Positions 14,860 to 22,309 of a DNA stretch of 27,617 nucleotides are shown piece after piece (within the stretch, counting starts at the first letter, position 1; every line of letters begins with the position of its first letter). The DNA is from CAZKMM01 sp964592965 (lineage in GTDB: Bacteria > RBG-13-61-14 > DRUE01): contig CAZQJX010000019.1 in the NCBI GenBank assembly GCA_964592965.1, positions 1 through 27,617 on the forward strand, in the 5' to 3' direction. A program made the position numbers and the translations under genes. A model generated the notes under the pieces. The model did not search any database. It was not told the origin of the DNA and was given only the letters and a program-made list of their open reading frames with translations.

Positions 14860-15996
14860 TTGAAAATAACCGAAGTTTTCGCTTGGCTTTGTCATTATCC
14901 TCTTCCTTCAACCTTTTATCCTACTTGGATACCAGGTTTTCCGCAGAATAATAATACCTGCCTGATAGTTGTTTTACGCACAGATGAGGGAATAGAAGGC
15001 TATTCAGCGGGTGTTGGCTTTTTAGATGAGGCAAAATCGCTTGTTAGTTTGCTGAAGCCTTTTGCTATTGGCAGGGATCCCACTCAGGTTGAAGATTTTA
15101 TCAAGCTTTTGCGCAGCGCTTTATTTTTGGGTTATAAAGCTTGGTTTATTGAAATAGCGCTTTGGGATATTATTGGCAAAAAGGCTGGTTTGCCTATTTA
15201 TAAGCTGTTGGGTGGTGGAGCGGATAAAATTCTCGCCTATGCTTCCACCGGGGAGCTTCACAGCCCAGAAAAGCGAGCTGAGGAAGTGCTTGCCTTAAAA
15301 GAGCAGGGATTTAAAGCAGTAAAACTCCGCCTGAAAAATATGGAAATGAGAGATGATATTCGCTTGGTGGAAGAGGTGCGCAAGCGGGTTGGAGATGATT
15401 TTGTTATTATGGTGGATGCCAATCAGGGCTGGCCTATTCACGGCTTTGCTCCTTATCCTCGCTGGAGCCTCAAGCGGGCAATGGAGACCGCAAGAGCGCT
15501 TGAAGAGCTGGGAGTGCGCTGGCTGGAAGAACCGCTTTACAAGCAGGATTATGATGGCTATGCAAAACTTCGCCAGAGCACAACCATTCCCATTGCTGGC
15601 GGTGAGTTCAATGTTGACCTTTATGAATTTCGTGACCTTATCACAAGGGGATGCTTAGATGTGGTTCAGCCTGATGTCACTTTAAGCACTGGGATTTTAA
15701 ATGCTAAAAAAGTAGCAGGATTGGCAGAGGCTTATAATCTTGAGTTCAGCCCCCACACCTGGACGAACGGTCTTGGTCTGGTGGCAAATCTTCAGCTAAT
15801 GGCATCTTGCCCTAATTGCCCATACTGCGAATTTCCCTACGAACCTCCTTCTTGGGTGCCCCCAGCACGGGATTTTATGCTTACCGAGCCCATAACAATA
15901 GATAAAGATGGCTTTGTCAAAGTCCCTTCTTCTCCCGGATTAGGAGTGGAGCTGGATTTTGAAAAAATTGAGAAGTTCGGAGAAAAAGTCAGCTAG
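14860..15996 (+). CDS. Enolase-superfamily (mandelate racemase subgroup) enzyme, probable sugar-acid dehydratase
   Basis: Members of this subgroup abstract the proton next to a carboxylate, most often to dehydrate sugar acids. The 378-residue product has the capping domain (about 1-125) and a barrel. Visible catalytic features are K155-x-R157 on strand two, metal ligands D186 (VDANQGW), E223 (WLEEPL) and E249 (AGGEF), and the D272 (QPDVTLSTG)/H299 (SPHTWTNGLG) dyad that defines the mandelate racemase group. The start is TTG 14860, supported by AAAGGGG eight bases upstream and by the typical KITEVFA beginning. The substrate cannot be read from sequence; the K-x-R form differs from the K-x-K of mandelate racemase. 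Confidence 0.9.
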   Translation: MKITEVFAWLCHYPLPSTFYPTWIPGFPQNNNTCLIVVLRTDEGIEGYSAGVGFLDEAKSLVSLLKPFAIGRDPTQVEDFIKLLRSALFLGYKAWFIEIALWDIIGKKAGLPIYKLLGGGADKILAYASTGELHSPEKRAEEVLALKEQGFKAVKLRLKNMEMRDDIRLVEEVRKRVGDDFVIMVDANQGWPIHGFAPYPRWSLKRAMETARALEELGVRWLEEPLYKQDYDGYAKLRQSTTIPIAGGEFNVDLYEFRDLITRGCLDVVQPDVTLSTGILNAKKVAGLAEAYNLEFSPHTWTNGLGLVANLQLMASCPNCPYCEFPYEPPSWVPPARDFMLTEPITIDKDGFVKVPSSPGLGVELDFEKIEKFGEKVS

Positions 15997-16011
15997 CAAA
16001 GGAGAGAGAAA

Positions 16012-16701
16012 ATGAAGCGAATAATTATTTTTACATTGGGATTTTTACTTTCGGGAATAATTTTAGCAGAGCAGAAACCAGCCCCAAAAGCTCAAAAGCC
16101 CAAAGAGCCGAAATTTCTAAAATATACTATTCAAACTTTATCCAAAGGTCAGCCGGTGCAAACAATGACTACTTATAAAAGCGATGATAAATATCGGTTT
16201 GAGGTTTGGGAGGGAGAAGGTAAGGGCAAGAAGTTAAAAATTATTTACATTCAGAAGGGAGATGCAATTTACATTATATCTCCTAAGGAGAAGATGATTA
16301 TGATAGTTCCTCGCCAGCGTGAGGGAATGGCAGGACTGGGAAGAATCCCGAATAACCTTAAAGTTAATCCTGAATGGGATGCTTGGGTGGAAAGCGAGGG
16401 AAAAAGTCACGGAGTTAAAAAAATAAAAACAGAAAAATGGCAGGGAGAGGTGTGCGATGTTTATCGGGCGATGAATTTGCGGGACAAATCTTATGTTGAT
16501 TTATATGTGGAGCGAAAATCAAAGATGATTAAAAGGTGGATATATTATGATGCAACCAATAAAGTATTGAATGAGATGAGGCTGTTGGAATATTCAGTTA
16601 ACAAACCGATCAAACCAGACAAGTTTGAAATTCCTAAAGGCTATCAGGTGCAAGATATGAGGCAGATGCCAATGTATCCTGCTCCTCCGCCTCCTAAATG
16701 A
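16012..16701 (+). CDS. Secreted protein of unknown function, LolA-like character
   Basis: The 229-residue product starts with a clear signal peptide (MKRIIIFTLGFLLSGIILAE) followed by a Pro/Lys/Ala-rich linker. The rest alternates short beta segments such as YKSDDKYRFEVWEGEG, IIYIQKGDAIYIISPKEKMI and YVDLYVERKSKMIKRWIY, resembling outer-membrane lipoprotein-sorting (LolA-type) or DUF4412-like proteins; I cannot assign a family firmly. The C-terminus is methionine- and proline-rich. It lies 15 bases after the enolase-superfamily gene (ribosome-binding site AAAGGAGAG), probably in its operon, and its stop overlaps a short ORF. Confidence 0.75.
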   Translation: MKRIIIFTLGFLLSGIILAEQKPAPKAQKPKEPKFLKYTIQTLSKGQPVQTMTTYKSDDKYRFEVWEGEGKGKKLKIIYIQKGDAIYIISPKEKMIMIVPRQREGMAGLGRIPNNLKVNPEWDAWVESEGKSHGVKKIKTEKWQGEVCDVYRAMNLRDKSYVDLYVERKSKMIKRWIYYDATNKVLNEMRLLEYSVNKPIKPDKFEIPKGYQVQDMRQMPMYPAPPPPK

Positions 16702-16853
16702 TTTTTACTTTCAGTCTGGACGCTTTGAGAAGATTTTATGAGGCCAAGCTAACAAAAATAGAATTTATCCAGCAGACCGCGATAATAAAATTTCAAAAAC
16801 TAAATTTTATGCAAAAGCAAGATTTTATCCTTGAATTAGAATTTCTGGTTTGA
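16698..16853 (+). CDS. 51-codon ORF coupled to the preceding secreted-protein gene
   Basis: ATG 16698 overlaps the TGA of the upstream gene as ATGA, the classic coupling arrangement, and the frame stays open for 51 codons to TGA 16851-16853, six bases from the convergent uvrC stop. The product begins MIFTFSLDALRRFYEAKLTK and ends FILELEFLV: charged, with regular aromatic and aliphatic spacing, protein-like and without a signal peptide. I do not recognise a family. It fills the whole space between the two genes. Confidence 0.5.
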   Translation: MIFTFSLDALRRFYEAKLTKIEFIQQTAIIKFQKLNFMQKQDFILELEFLV

Positions 16854-16859
16854 AAATGG

Positions 16860-18734
16860 CTAATCTTTGGCAGAGGGATTTGCTTTTGAAGATTTCGCTT
16901 CAGAAGGAATATTCTTATTGATTTGCGAGGCAAAAAATTCTTTAATCTGCTGAGCATCTTTTTTGCTTATACCTTTTACCTGCAAAAGCTCCTCTAAACT
17001 TGCGCCCTGAATTTTTTTAAGAGAGCCAAAGTGCCTGAGCAATGCCTGCTGTTTTTTAGGTCCGATTCCGGGAATTTCCAAAAGGACCGAGCGGGTAGCC
17101 ATTTTTTTGCGCAAAAGCCGATGATAACTGAGAGCAAAACGATGTGCCTCATCTCGAATTCTTACCAAAAGATGTTTTGCTGGTGAAGATTTTAACTTGA
17201 TCGGGTCTTTGATGCCGGGAATATAAATTCTTTCAGGCTTTTTTTCTTCCTCTCCCTGCCTTTCTTTGGCAAGAGAGGCAAGTTCTACTTCTTTAATTCC
17301 CAGCTCGTCAAGAACAGCTCTGGCAATATTAAGCTGACCTTTGCCACCGTCAAGGATAATCAAATCAGGAAGCAGTTGATTTTCTTCCAAAGCCCTGCGG
17401 AATCTTCGGGTGAGAATCTCACGCATCATCTCATAATCGTTCTGAACAGCCACGCCTTTAATGCGGAACCTTCGGTATCCGCTCGGCTGAGGTTCTCCGT
17501 CAACAAATTTAACCATAGAGCCCACTGCTAATTTTTCACCTAAATTAGAAATGTCATAACACTCTATCCAGTGAGGAGTTTTTCTGAGCCGAAGGAGCTT
17601 TTTCAGCTCTTCCAGAGCATCTTTGCGAATCTTCTCCCGCTCATCGCTTGCCTCAAGTGCTTTTTGCGCATTTTGATTGGCAAGCTCAACCTGCGCCCGC
17701 TTCTCTCCTTTTTCTGGCACCATAATTTCAACTTTTCGCTTAGAAAGGTCTTGAAGCCACTCTTGGATAATCTCTTGGTCTTCAACCGCAAAAGGAATAA
17801 GAATTTCTTTGGGAATAAAGCTCTGCTGGGAATAAAACTGCTTGAGATAAGAGCTAAGCACCTCTTTATCTTCCAGCTGAACCTTTCTGAGCACCTGTGC
17901 CTGACCAATAAGTAGCTTGCCCTGACGATACCCCAGCCTGTAGATTACCGCTCTGTCTGCTTCTCGCCAGTAGCCGATGACATCTCGGTCAACAGGAAGA
18001 TTTACCTCTACCTTTTGCTTTTCCAAAGTGGCACGAATTGCTTGAATCTGGTCACGGAGCCTTGCTGCTTTTTCAAATTCCAGTGCCTCAGAGGCTTTTT
18101 TCATCTCCTCTTCCAACTGGGCAATCAGCTCATCTCCTTCTCCACGCAGGAACTTAATTACCTGTTCAACAATCTTTTGATACTCTTCAGGAGTAATCTT
18201 TCCCGCACAGGGAGCAGAGCATTTGCCTATCTCATAATTTATGCAGGGGCGGTCGCGGAGCTGAAAGCTTCGGGTGGTGCATCTTCTAAGTGGAAAAATT
18301 CCCTGAAGAAGGCGAATGGTTTCCCTTACCTTTTTGGCGCTGGCAAATGGTCCGAATATAAGGTCTTTTGATTTTTTTGGTCTGCGGGTGAGGAGCAGAC
18401 GGGGAAATTTCTCGCTGGTGGTGAGTCTGAGGTGAAAATAAGTTTTATCATCACGGAGCCTTATGTTATAGCGTGGTTGATACTTTTTGATTAAATGGTT
18501 TTCAAGGATAAGCGCCTCTTTTTCAGTATCGGTGAGCATAAATTCCAAATCAGCTATTTTCGGGCGTAAAAAGCGGAATAAAAATCTGGTATCTCCTTCA
18601 GCAAAATAGCTTTTAACCCGTGCTCGAAGATTCTTGGCTTTACCAATATAAATTACCTCGCCCCGCTCATCCCGAAATAGATAAACCCCAGGCAGAGGAG
18701 GTAAATTTTCCAGTTTTTTATCAAGTTCTTTCAT
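16860..18734 (-). CDS. uvrC: UvrABC excinuclease subunit C
   Basis: UvrC makes both incisions around DNA lesions in nucleotide excision repair. The 624-residue product is complete. In order: GIY-YIG nuclease (PGVYLF at 15-20, VIYIGKAKNLRARV at 27-40), the iron-sulfur cysteine set C152, C164, C172, C176, the UVR domain binding UvrB (around 206-240, SEALEFEKAARLRDQI), the RNase H-like nuclease (IECYDISNLG, LPDLIILDGGKGQLN) and tandem helix-hairpin-helix motifs (EIPGIGPKKQQALLRHFGS). A Lys/Ser-rich tail follows. No ribosome-binding site is visible before ATG 18734; an A+T-rich TAAATT lies nine bases upstream. Confidence 0.98.
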   Translation of the reverse strand: MKELDKKLENLPPLPGVYLFRDERGEVIYIGKAKNLRARVKSYFAEGDTRFLFRFLRPKIADLEFMLTDTEKEALILENHLIKKYQPRYNIRLRDDKTYFHLRLTTSEKFPRLLLTRRPKKSKDLIFGPFASAKKVRETIRLLQGIFPLRRCTTRSFQLRDRPCINYEIGKCSAPCAGKITPEEYQKIVEQVIKFLRGEGDELIAQLEEEMKKASEALEFEKAARLRDQIQAIRATLEKQKVEVNLPVDRDVIGYWREADRAVIYRLGYRQGKLLIGQAQVLRKVQLEDKEVLSSYLKQFYSQQSFIPKEILIPFAVEDQEIIQEWLQDLSKRKVEIMVPEKGEKRAQVELANQNAQKALEASDEREKIRKDALEELKKLLRLRKTPHWIECYDISNLGEKLAVGSMVKFVDGEPQPSGYRRFRIKGVAVQNDYEMMREILTRRFRRALEENQLLPDLIILDGGKGQLNIARAVLDELGIKEVELASLAKERQGEEEKKPERIYIPGIKDPIKLKSSPAKHLLVRIRDEAHRFALSYHRLLRKKMATRSVLLEIPGIGPKKQQALLRHFGSLKKIQGASLEELLQVKGISKKDAQQIKEFFASQINKNIPSEAKSSKANPSAKD

Positions 18735-18763
18735 TGGTTTTTGAATTTATCTAATTTTATTAG

Positions 18764-18795
18764 AAAAAAGCCAGACCAATTTGGTCTGGCTTTTT
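18764..18795 (-). terminator. Intrinsic terminator after the LysM lipoprotein gene
   Basis: A near-perfect inverted repeat, GCCAGACCAA (18770-18779) against TTGGTCTGGC (18781-18790), is flanked by six A on the left and five T on the right. Read on the minus strand it is a strong hairpin followed by TTTTTT, placed 26 bases after the LysM gene stop. By symmetry it could also stop transcription on the plus strand. It separates the LysM gene from uvrC. Confidence 0.85.
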
Positions 18796-18820
18796 GTCAG
18801 GCAAGCAAGAGCTTTGGAAC

Positions 18821-19423
18821 TTATTTTTCCGGCGGAAGATATGGCTTGGGCGCACCCGCTCTTTTTCTTGCCTCTTTAACCTTTTCCAAAGCCACATCTC
18901 TTGGAATGGTTAATACCTGACCTGGATAGATTAAATCAGGGTTTTTAATCTGGTCACGATTGGCATCATAAATAAGAGGCCACTGGAACGGGTCGCCATA
19001 AACATCCTCATAACCAGCAATCTTCCACAGGCACTCGCCCTTAACAACTGTATGCGAGGTTTTTATCGCTGGCTTTTCTTCCACCACCGGAGCGGGCTTT
19101 TCTTCTTTTTCTTCTTTTGCCTCAGCAGCTTTTTTAGCTGCGATTGCCTCCTGCCGAGCTAGTTCAGCAAGCTGAGCCGCCTCTTCCAAAGCAGGTTTTG
19201 CTTTTTTGTATTTTCCTCGGTCAAATAAATTTTTTCCTTCATTAAGCTTGTTTTCCGCTGCCTGATACCTATCAGGTGCCCATTCAGGAGCTCCTGCCTC
19301 TTTTGCTGCTTGTAAAGCCTTTTCCGCCTTTTCCAGCTCTGCGGTCGGCTTCTGCGCACAACCGGAAAGAATTAAGCCCACTACAAACAAACTGGCGACC
19401 ATTACCAGAAGCCATCTTTTCAT
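18821..19423 (-). CDS. LysM-domain lipoprotein
   Basis: The 200-residue product has a lipoprotein signal (MKRWLLVMVASLFVVGLILS followed by GC) with lipidation at C22, so it should be anchored in a membrane facing the periplasm or outside. Residues ~28-105 are an Ala/Lys/Glu helical repeat region of the DUF4398-like kind (LEKAEKALQAAKEAGAPEWA, YKKAKPALEEAAQLAELARQ), then a Pro/Glu linker, and a C-terminal LysM domain (HTVVKGECLWKIAG to YPGQVLTIPRD, ~124-176) that binds peptidoglycan. The likely role is tethering envelope layers. AAGGAGGTAAG precedes the ATG, and it has its own promoter and terminator, so it is probably monocistronic. Confidence 0.88.
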   Translation of the reverse strand: MKRWLLVMVASLFVVGLILSGCAQKPTAELEKAEKALQAAKEAGAPEWAPDRYQAAENKLNEGKNLFDRGKYKKAKPALEEAAQLAELARQEAIAAKKAAEAKEEKEEKPAPVVEEKPAIKTSHTVVKGECLWKIAGYEDVYGDPFQWPLIYDANRDQIKNPDLIYPGQVLTIPRDVALEKVKEARKRAGAPKPYLPPEK

Positions 19424-19456
19424 CTCTCTTACCTCCTTTTTTGATTTGTTTATAAC

Positions 19457-19485
19457 ATACTAAAGCCTAAGATTTTGTTTGTCAA
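19457..19485 (-). promoter_or_regulatory. Predicted promoter of the LysM lipoprotein gene
   Basis: On the minus strand, TTGACA (19485-19480) is a perfect -35 box, followed after 17 bases by TAGTAT (19462-19457), a 4/6 -10 box. The transcript would start near 19450, leaving a leader of about 27 bases that contains the strong AAGGAGG. Confidence 0.65.
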
Positions 19486-19510
19486 GGGAAAATTTTAGGT
19501 TCGCATAATA

Positions 19511-20875
19511 TCACCAATGAAAGTTTGTTTGTTTTAGTAATCTTTTTAGCTCCCCCTCAAGTTTTTCTTTTTGACCTTGAGCAGATGGGTCTTTGGCAAG
19601 ATTGTTTAACTCTTTTGGGTCATCTTTAAGATTATAAAGCTCATCCGGCTTAATGTGGTAGCGATATTTAATGTATTTCCAGCTCTCAGTCCTGACCGCC
19701 AGCATTGGCGGAATGTTGTAAAAATCATCATAAAAATACTCATACAAAAAGCTATTTCGCCAGGCTATATCTTTTCCCTGCAGAAGTGGCTTTAAGCTCC
19801 TTCCTTGCATAGTTTTTGGAATGGATATGCCAGCAAGGTCAAGGATAGTAGGTGCAAGGTCTATGTTAAGAACCATCTCCGAGATTTCTTTGCCAGGGGT
19901 TTTAATCAACTCGGGCGCACGGATTAAAAAAGGAATTCTAATAGATTCCTCATACGCCCATCTTTTGTCATAAAGCCTGTGCTCTCCCCATAAAAAGCCA
20001 TTATCGCTGGCATAGATGATTACTGTATTCTCGCTAAGACCAAGATTATCAATTGCGTCAAGCAGTCTGCCAATTTCTTGGTCAAGCTTGAAGATGGTGG
20101 CGGAATATCGGCGAATGCTTGTTTTTAAATCCTGCTTTTTGCCAATAGCAGTGAGATGCATATAATCAAAATACGGTTTAAGCCCTTGCTTTTCAGTTTC
20201 ACGAGGAAGCTTGACTTCAGCATCAGCATAAAGATTTTCTAATTCCTTAGGTGGTTGAAAAGGCGCATGAACCGCTTTATGAGAAAGATATAAAAAGAAA
20301 GGCTGATTCTGCCGTGCCCGCTCCAGAAACTCAATCGCATAATCTGTGAGAATCTCAGTAATATATCCCTTGCTTTTGACATTCCTGCCTTGAACTATAA
20401 GCGGGCAGTTATAATAAAGACCCTGACTGATAAATGTCACCAGCCAGTCAACCCCCTTTGGCTTGGGAATGTGAAATCCACCAATATGCCACTTGCCAAC
20501 AAATGCGGTTTGATAGCCAGACCGCTTAAGAATCTCAAGAAATGTCTCCGGAAGTTTTCCCACAAGAGAGCCATTGCGAGTGATACGATGAGTGTGCGCA
20601 TACTGCCCTGTTAAAAAGCTGGCTCGGCTCGGTGAGCAAAGCGAGGTTGTAACAAAGGCGTTGGTAAAGCGCACTCCCTCTTTTGCCAGCCTGTCCAGCG
20701 AAGCGGTTTTCAAATATGGATGACCAGTACAAGAAAGATAATCCCAGCGATGGTCATCTGAAAGAATAAATATAAAGTTCGGTCTTAAATTCCTTTGGGC
20801 TTTGCTCGTTCTGATAATTAATCCTGCTCCTAAAAAAGCCCCGCTCTTGATAAAATCCCTTCTTGTTAGCTTCAT
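19511..20875 (-). CDS. Exported sulfatase (formylglycine type)
   Basis: Type I sulfatases hydrolyse sulfate esters using a formylglycine made from Cys or Ser. The 454-residue product shows the metal-binding start FIFILSDDHRWDYLSCTGHP (D40, D41), the modification motif C80-S-P-S-R followed by ASFLTG, and the second metal/active-site cluster YASDNGFLWGEHRLYDKRW. The N-terminus MKLTRRDFIKSGAFLGAG is a twin-arginine signal, so the folded enzyme should be exported. Ribosome-binding site AAAAGGAGAG. It is the last gene of a four-gene operon. No formylglycine-generating enzyme or anaerobic maturase is in the window. The sulfated substrate is unknown. Confidence 0.92.
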   Translation of the reverse strand: MKLTRRDFIKSGAFLGAGLIIRTSKAQRNLRPNFIFILSDDHRWDYLSCTGHPYLKTASLDRLAKEGVRFTNAFVTTSLCSPSRASFLTGQYAHTHRITRNGSLVGKLPETFLEILKRSGYQTAFVGKWHIGGFHIPKPKGVDWLVTFISQGLYYNCPLIVQGRNVKSKGYITEILTDYAIEFLERARQNQPFFLYLSHKAVHAPFQPPKELENLYADAEVKLPRETEKQGLKPYFDYMHLTAIGKKQDLKTSIRRYSATIFKLDQEIGRLLDAIDNLGLSENTVIIYASDNGFLWGEHRLYDKRWAYEESIRIPFLIRAPELIKTPGKEISEMVLNIDLAPTILDLAGISIPKTMQGRSLKPLLQGKDIAWRNSFLYEYFYDDFYNIPPMLAVRTESWKYIKYRYHIKPDELYNLKDDPKELNNLAKDPSAQGQKEKLEGELKRLLKQTNFHW

Positions 20876-20889
20876 TTGATTCTCTCCTT

Positions 20890-22044
20890 TTAAAAAGCTG
20901 GCGTGGTGGTGTGAATGGCAACTATATCCTGCTGGTTCTGCTCTGCTTTGGTGATTTTGCCATTTGCCACCTCTTGAATTAATCTTATCAAATCATTTCC
21001 GACCTGCTCAATGCTTTTGCCCGAAAGCACAACTCCTGCATCAAAGTCAATATCATCAGGCATTTTTTCAAAAAGCTCTGTGGTAGATGAGATTTTAATC
21101 ACAGGAGCGATGGGAAAGCCTGCGGGAGTGCCTCTGCCAGTGGTAAAGACAATAATCTGCGCCCCGCCCGCTACCATTGCGGTCATTGAAAAGATATCCG
21201 AACCCGGCGTATCCATAATTACTAAGCCTTTTTCACCGGCATTCTCCCCATATTCCACCACTTGATTAATCTGCGAGCTTCCCGCCTTGATAATGCATCC
21301 TAAAGACTTTTCAACAATACTGCTTAACCCTCCCTCTATGTTCCCTGGAGTAATGGAAATTCCTGCAAAAGGTCCGAGAAATTGCTTGGCTATTTCCTTC
21401 TGCCTTTCTACCAGCTTTATTATCTGCTCCGCAACCTCTTTGTTCTTTGCTCTCTGGGCAAGGATTTTTTCCGCACCAATCATCTCAGTGGTTTCAGAAA
21501 GAATAACCCTTCCGCCTTCTCTCACCAGCCAGTCAGAAGCCACTCCCACTACAGGATTGGCGCTAACCCCGCTCATCGCATCTGAGCCACCACATTCAAG
21601 CCCCAAAGTTAAATCCGCCCAGCTCGCCTTTTCTCTGGGCTGAGATTTTATCTTTTCCCAAAGCTGGTTGGCAATTTTTATTCCTTTTCCAATGCATTTT
21701 CTTGACCCACCCTCTTTTTGAATTAAAAGATATTCAACAGGCTTTTTGCTTTGAGCAATTACCTGCGCTACAAATTCCGCATTTATAAACTCACATCCCA
21801 GCCCAATAATAAGCACTGCCCCAACATTGGGATTTTTGCCCAAGCCTATTAAAGTGCGATTGGCAATTGCTAGGTCTGCCGGACCCCTTCCGCACCCCTC
21901 TGTATGGGTAATGGCTTTTGATTCCGCAACCGAGCGGGCTATTGCATTTACAACCCCATTTGCACAGCTCACCGTGCTCATCACCAAAAGATAATTTCTT
22001 ACTCCAAAGCTTCCATCTTCTCTGGCATAGCCGAAAAATTCCAT
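20890..22044 (-). CDS. Altronate/galactarate-type dehydratase, large C-terminal part (UxaA family)
   Basis: UxaA/GarD proteins dehydrate sugar acids such as altronate or galactarate. The 384-residue product matches the catalytic part of the family: FFGYAREDGSFGVRNYLLVM at the start, HTEGCGRGPADLAIANRTLI, IIGLGCEF, the ECGGSDAMSGVSANPVVGVA motif, then DTPGSDIFSMTAMVAGGAQI and FTTGRGTPAGFPIAPVIKIS. The SAF domain normally fused at the N-terminus is the adjacent upstream gene (stop TAA directly abutting this ATG), so the enzyme is split in two, as also known for other family members. The exact substrate is undetermined. Confidence 0.92.
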   Translation of the reverse strand: MEFFGYAREDGSFGVRNYLLVMSTVSCANGVVNAIARSVAESKAITHTEGCGRGPADLAIANRTLIGLGKNPNVGAVLIIGLGCEFINAEFVAQVIAQSKKPVEYLLIQKEGGSRKCIGKGIKIANQLWEKIKSQPREKASWADLTLGLECGGSDAMSGVSANPVVGVASDWLVREGGRVILSETTEMIGAEKILAQRAKNKEVAEQIIKLVERQKEIAKQFLGPFAGISITPGNIEGGLSSIVEKSLGCIIKAGSSQINQVVEYGENAGEKGLVIMDTPGSDIFSMTAMVAGGAQIIVFTTGRGTPAGFPIAPVIKISSTTELFEKMPDDIDFDAGVVLSGKSIEQVGNDLIRLIQEVANGKITKAEQNQQDIVAIHTTTPAF

Positions 22045-22308
22045 TTATTCCTCCGCCGGCACAAGATTGTGAATGTGAACATAATCTCCAACCTCAATAT
22101 CTTCTTTGGCATAACCAATTACCTCACCATATTTGATTATGGCACTGCCCGGTTTGATAGGCTCAATAGCTATTTTATGAGCAGGGGGAATTTCAGACCG
22201 AGCAATGATAATCTTTCCACCAGCTTCAACCTCTTCACCAGCGTTAACCCGCTCAACTACTACCGCAACATTATCTTTAGCGGAAATTTTTATTGCTCGT
22301 TTGGGCAT
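22045..22308 (-). CDS. SAF-domain small subunit of UxaA-family dehydratase
   Basis: The 87-residue product corresponds to the N-terminal SAF domain of altronate dehydratase: AIKISAKDNVAVVVERVNAG, then IPPAHKIAIEPIKPG, IIKYGEVIGYAKEDIEVGDY and VHIHNL. The start is set at ATG 22308, one base after the stop of the upstream gene, because the peptide then begins as the family does; an in-frame ATG further upstream (22428) would lie wholly inside the neighbouring gene. GGAGG near its end serves as ribosome-binding site for the large subunit. Confidence 0.93.
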   Translation of the reverse strand: MPKRAIKISAKDNVAVVVERVNAGEEVEAGGKIIIARSEIPPAHKIAIEPIKPGSAIIKYGEVIGYAKEDIEVGDYVHIHNLVPAEE

Positions 22309-22309
22309 T

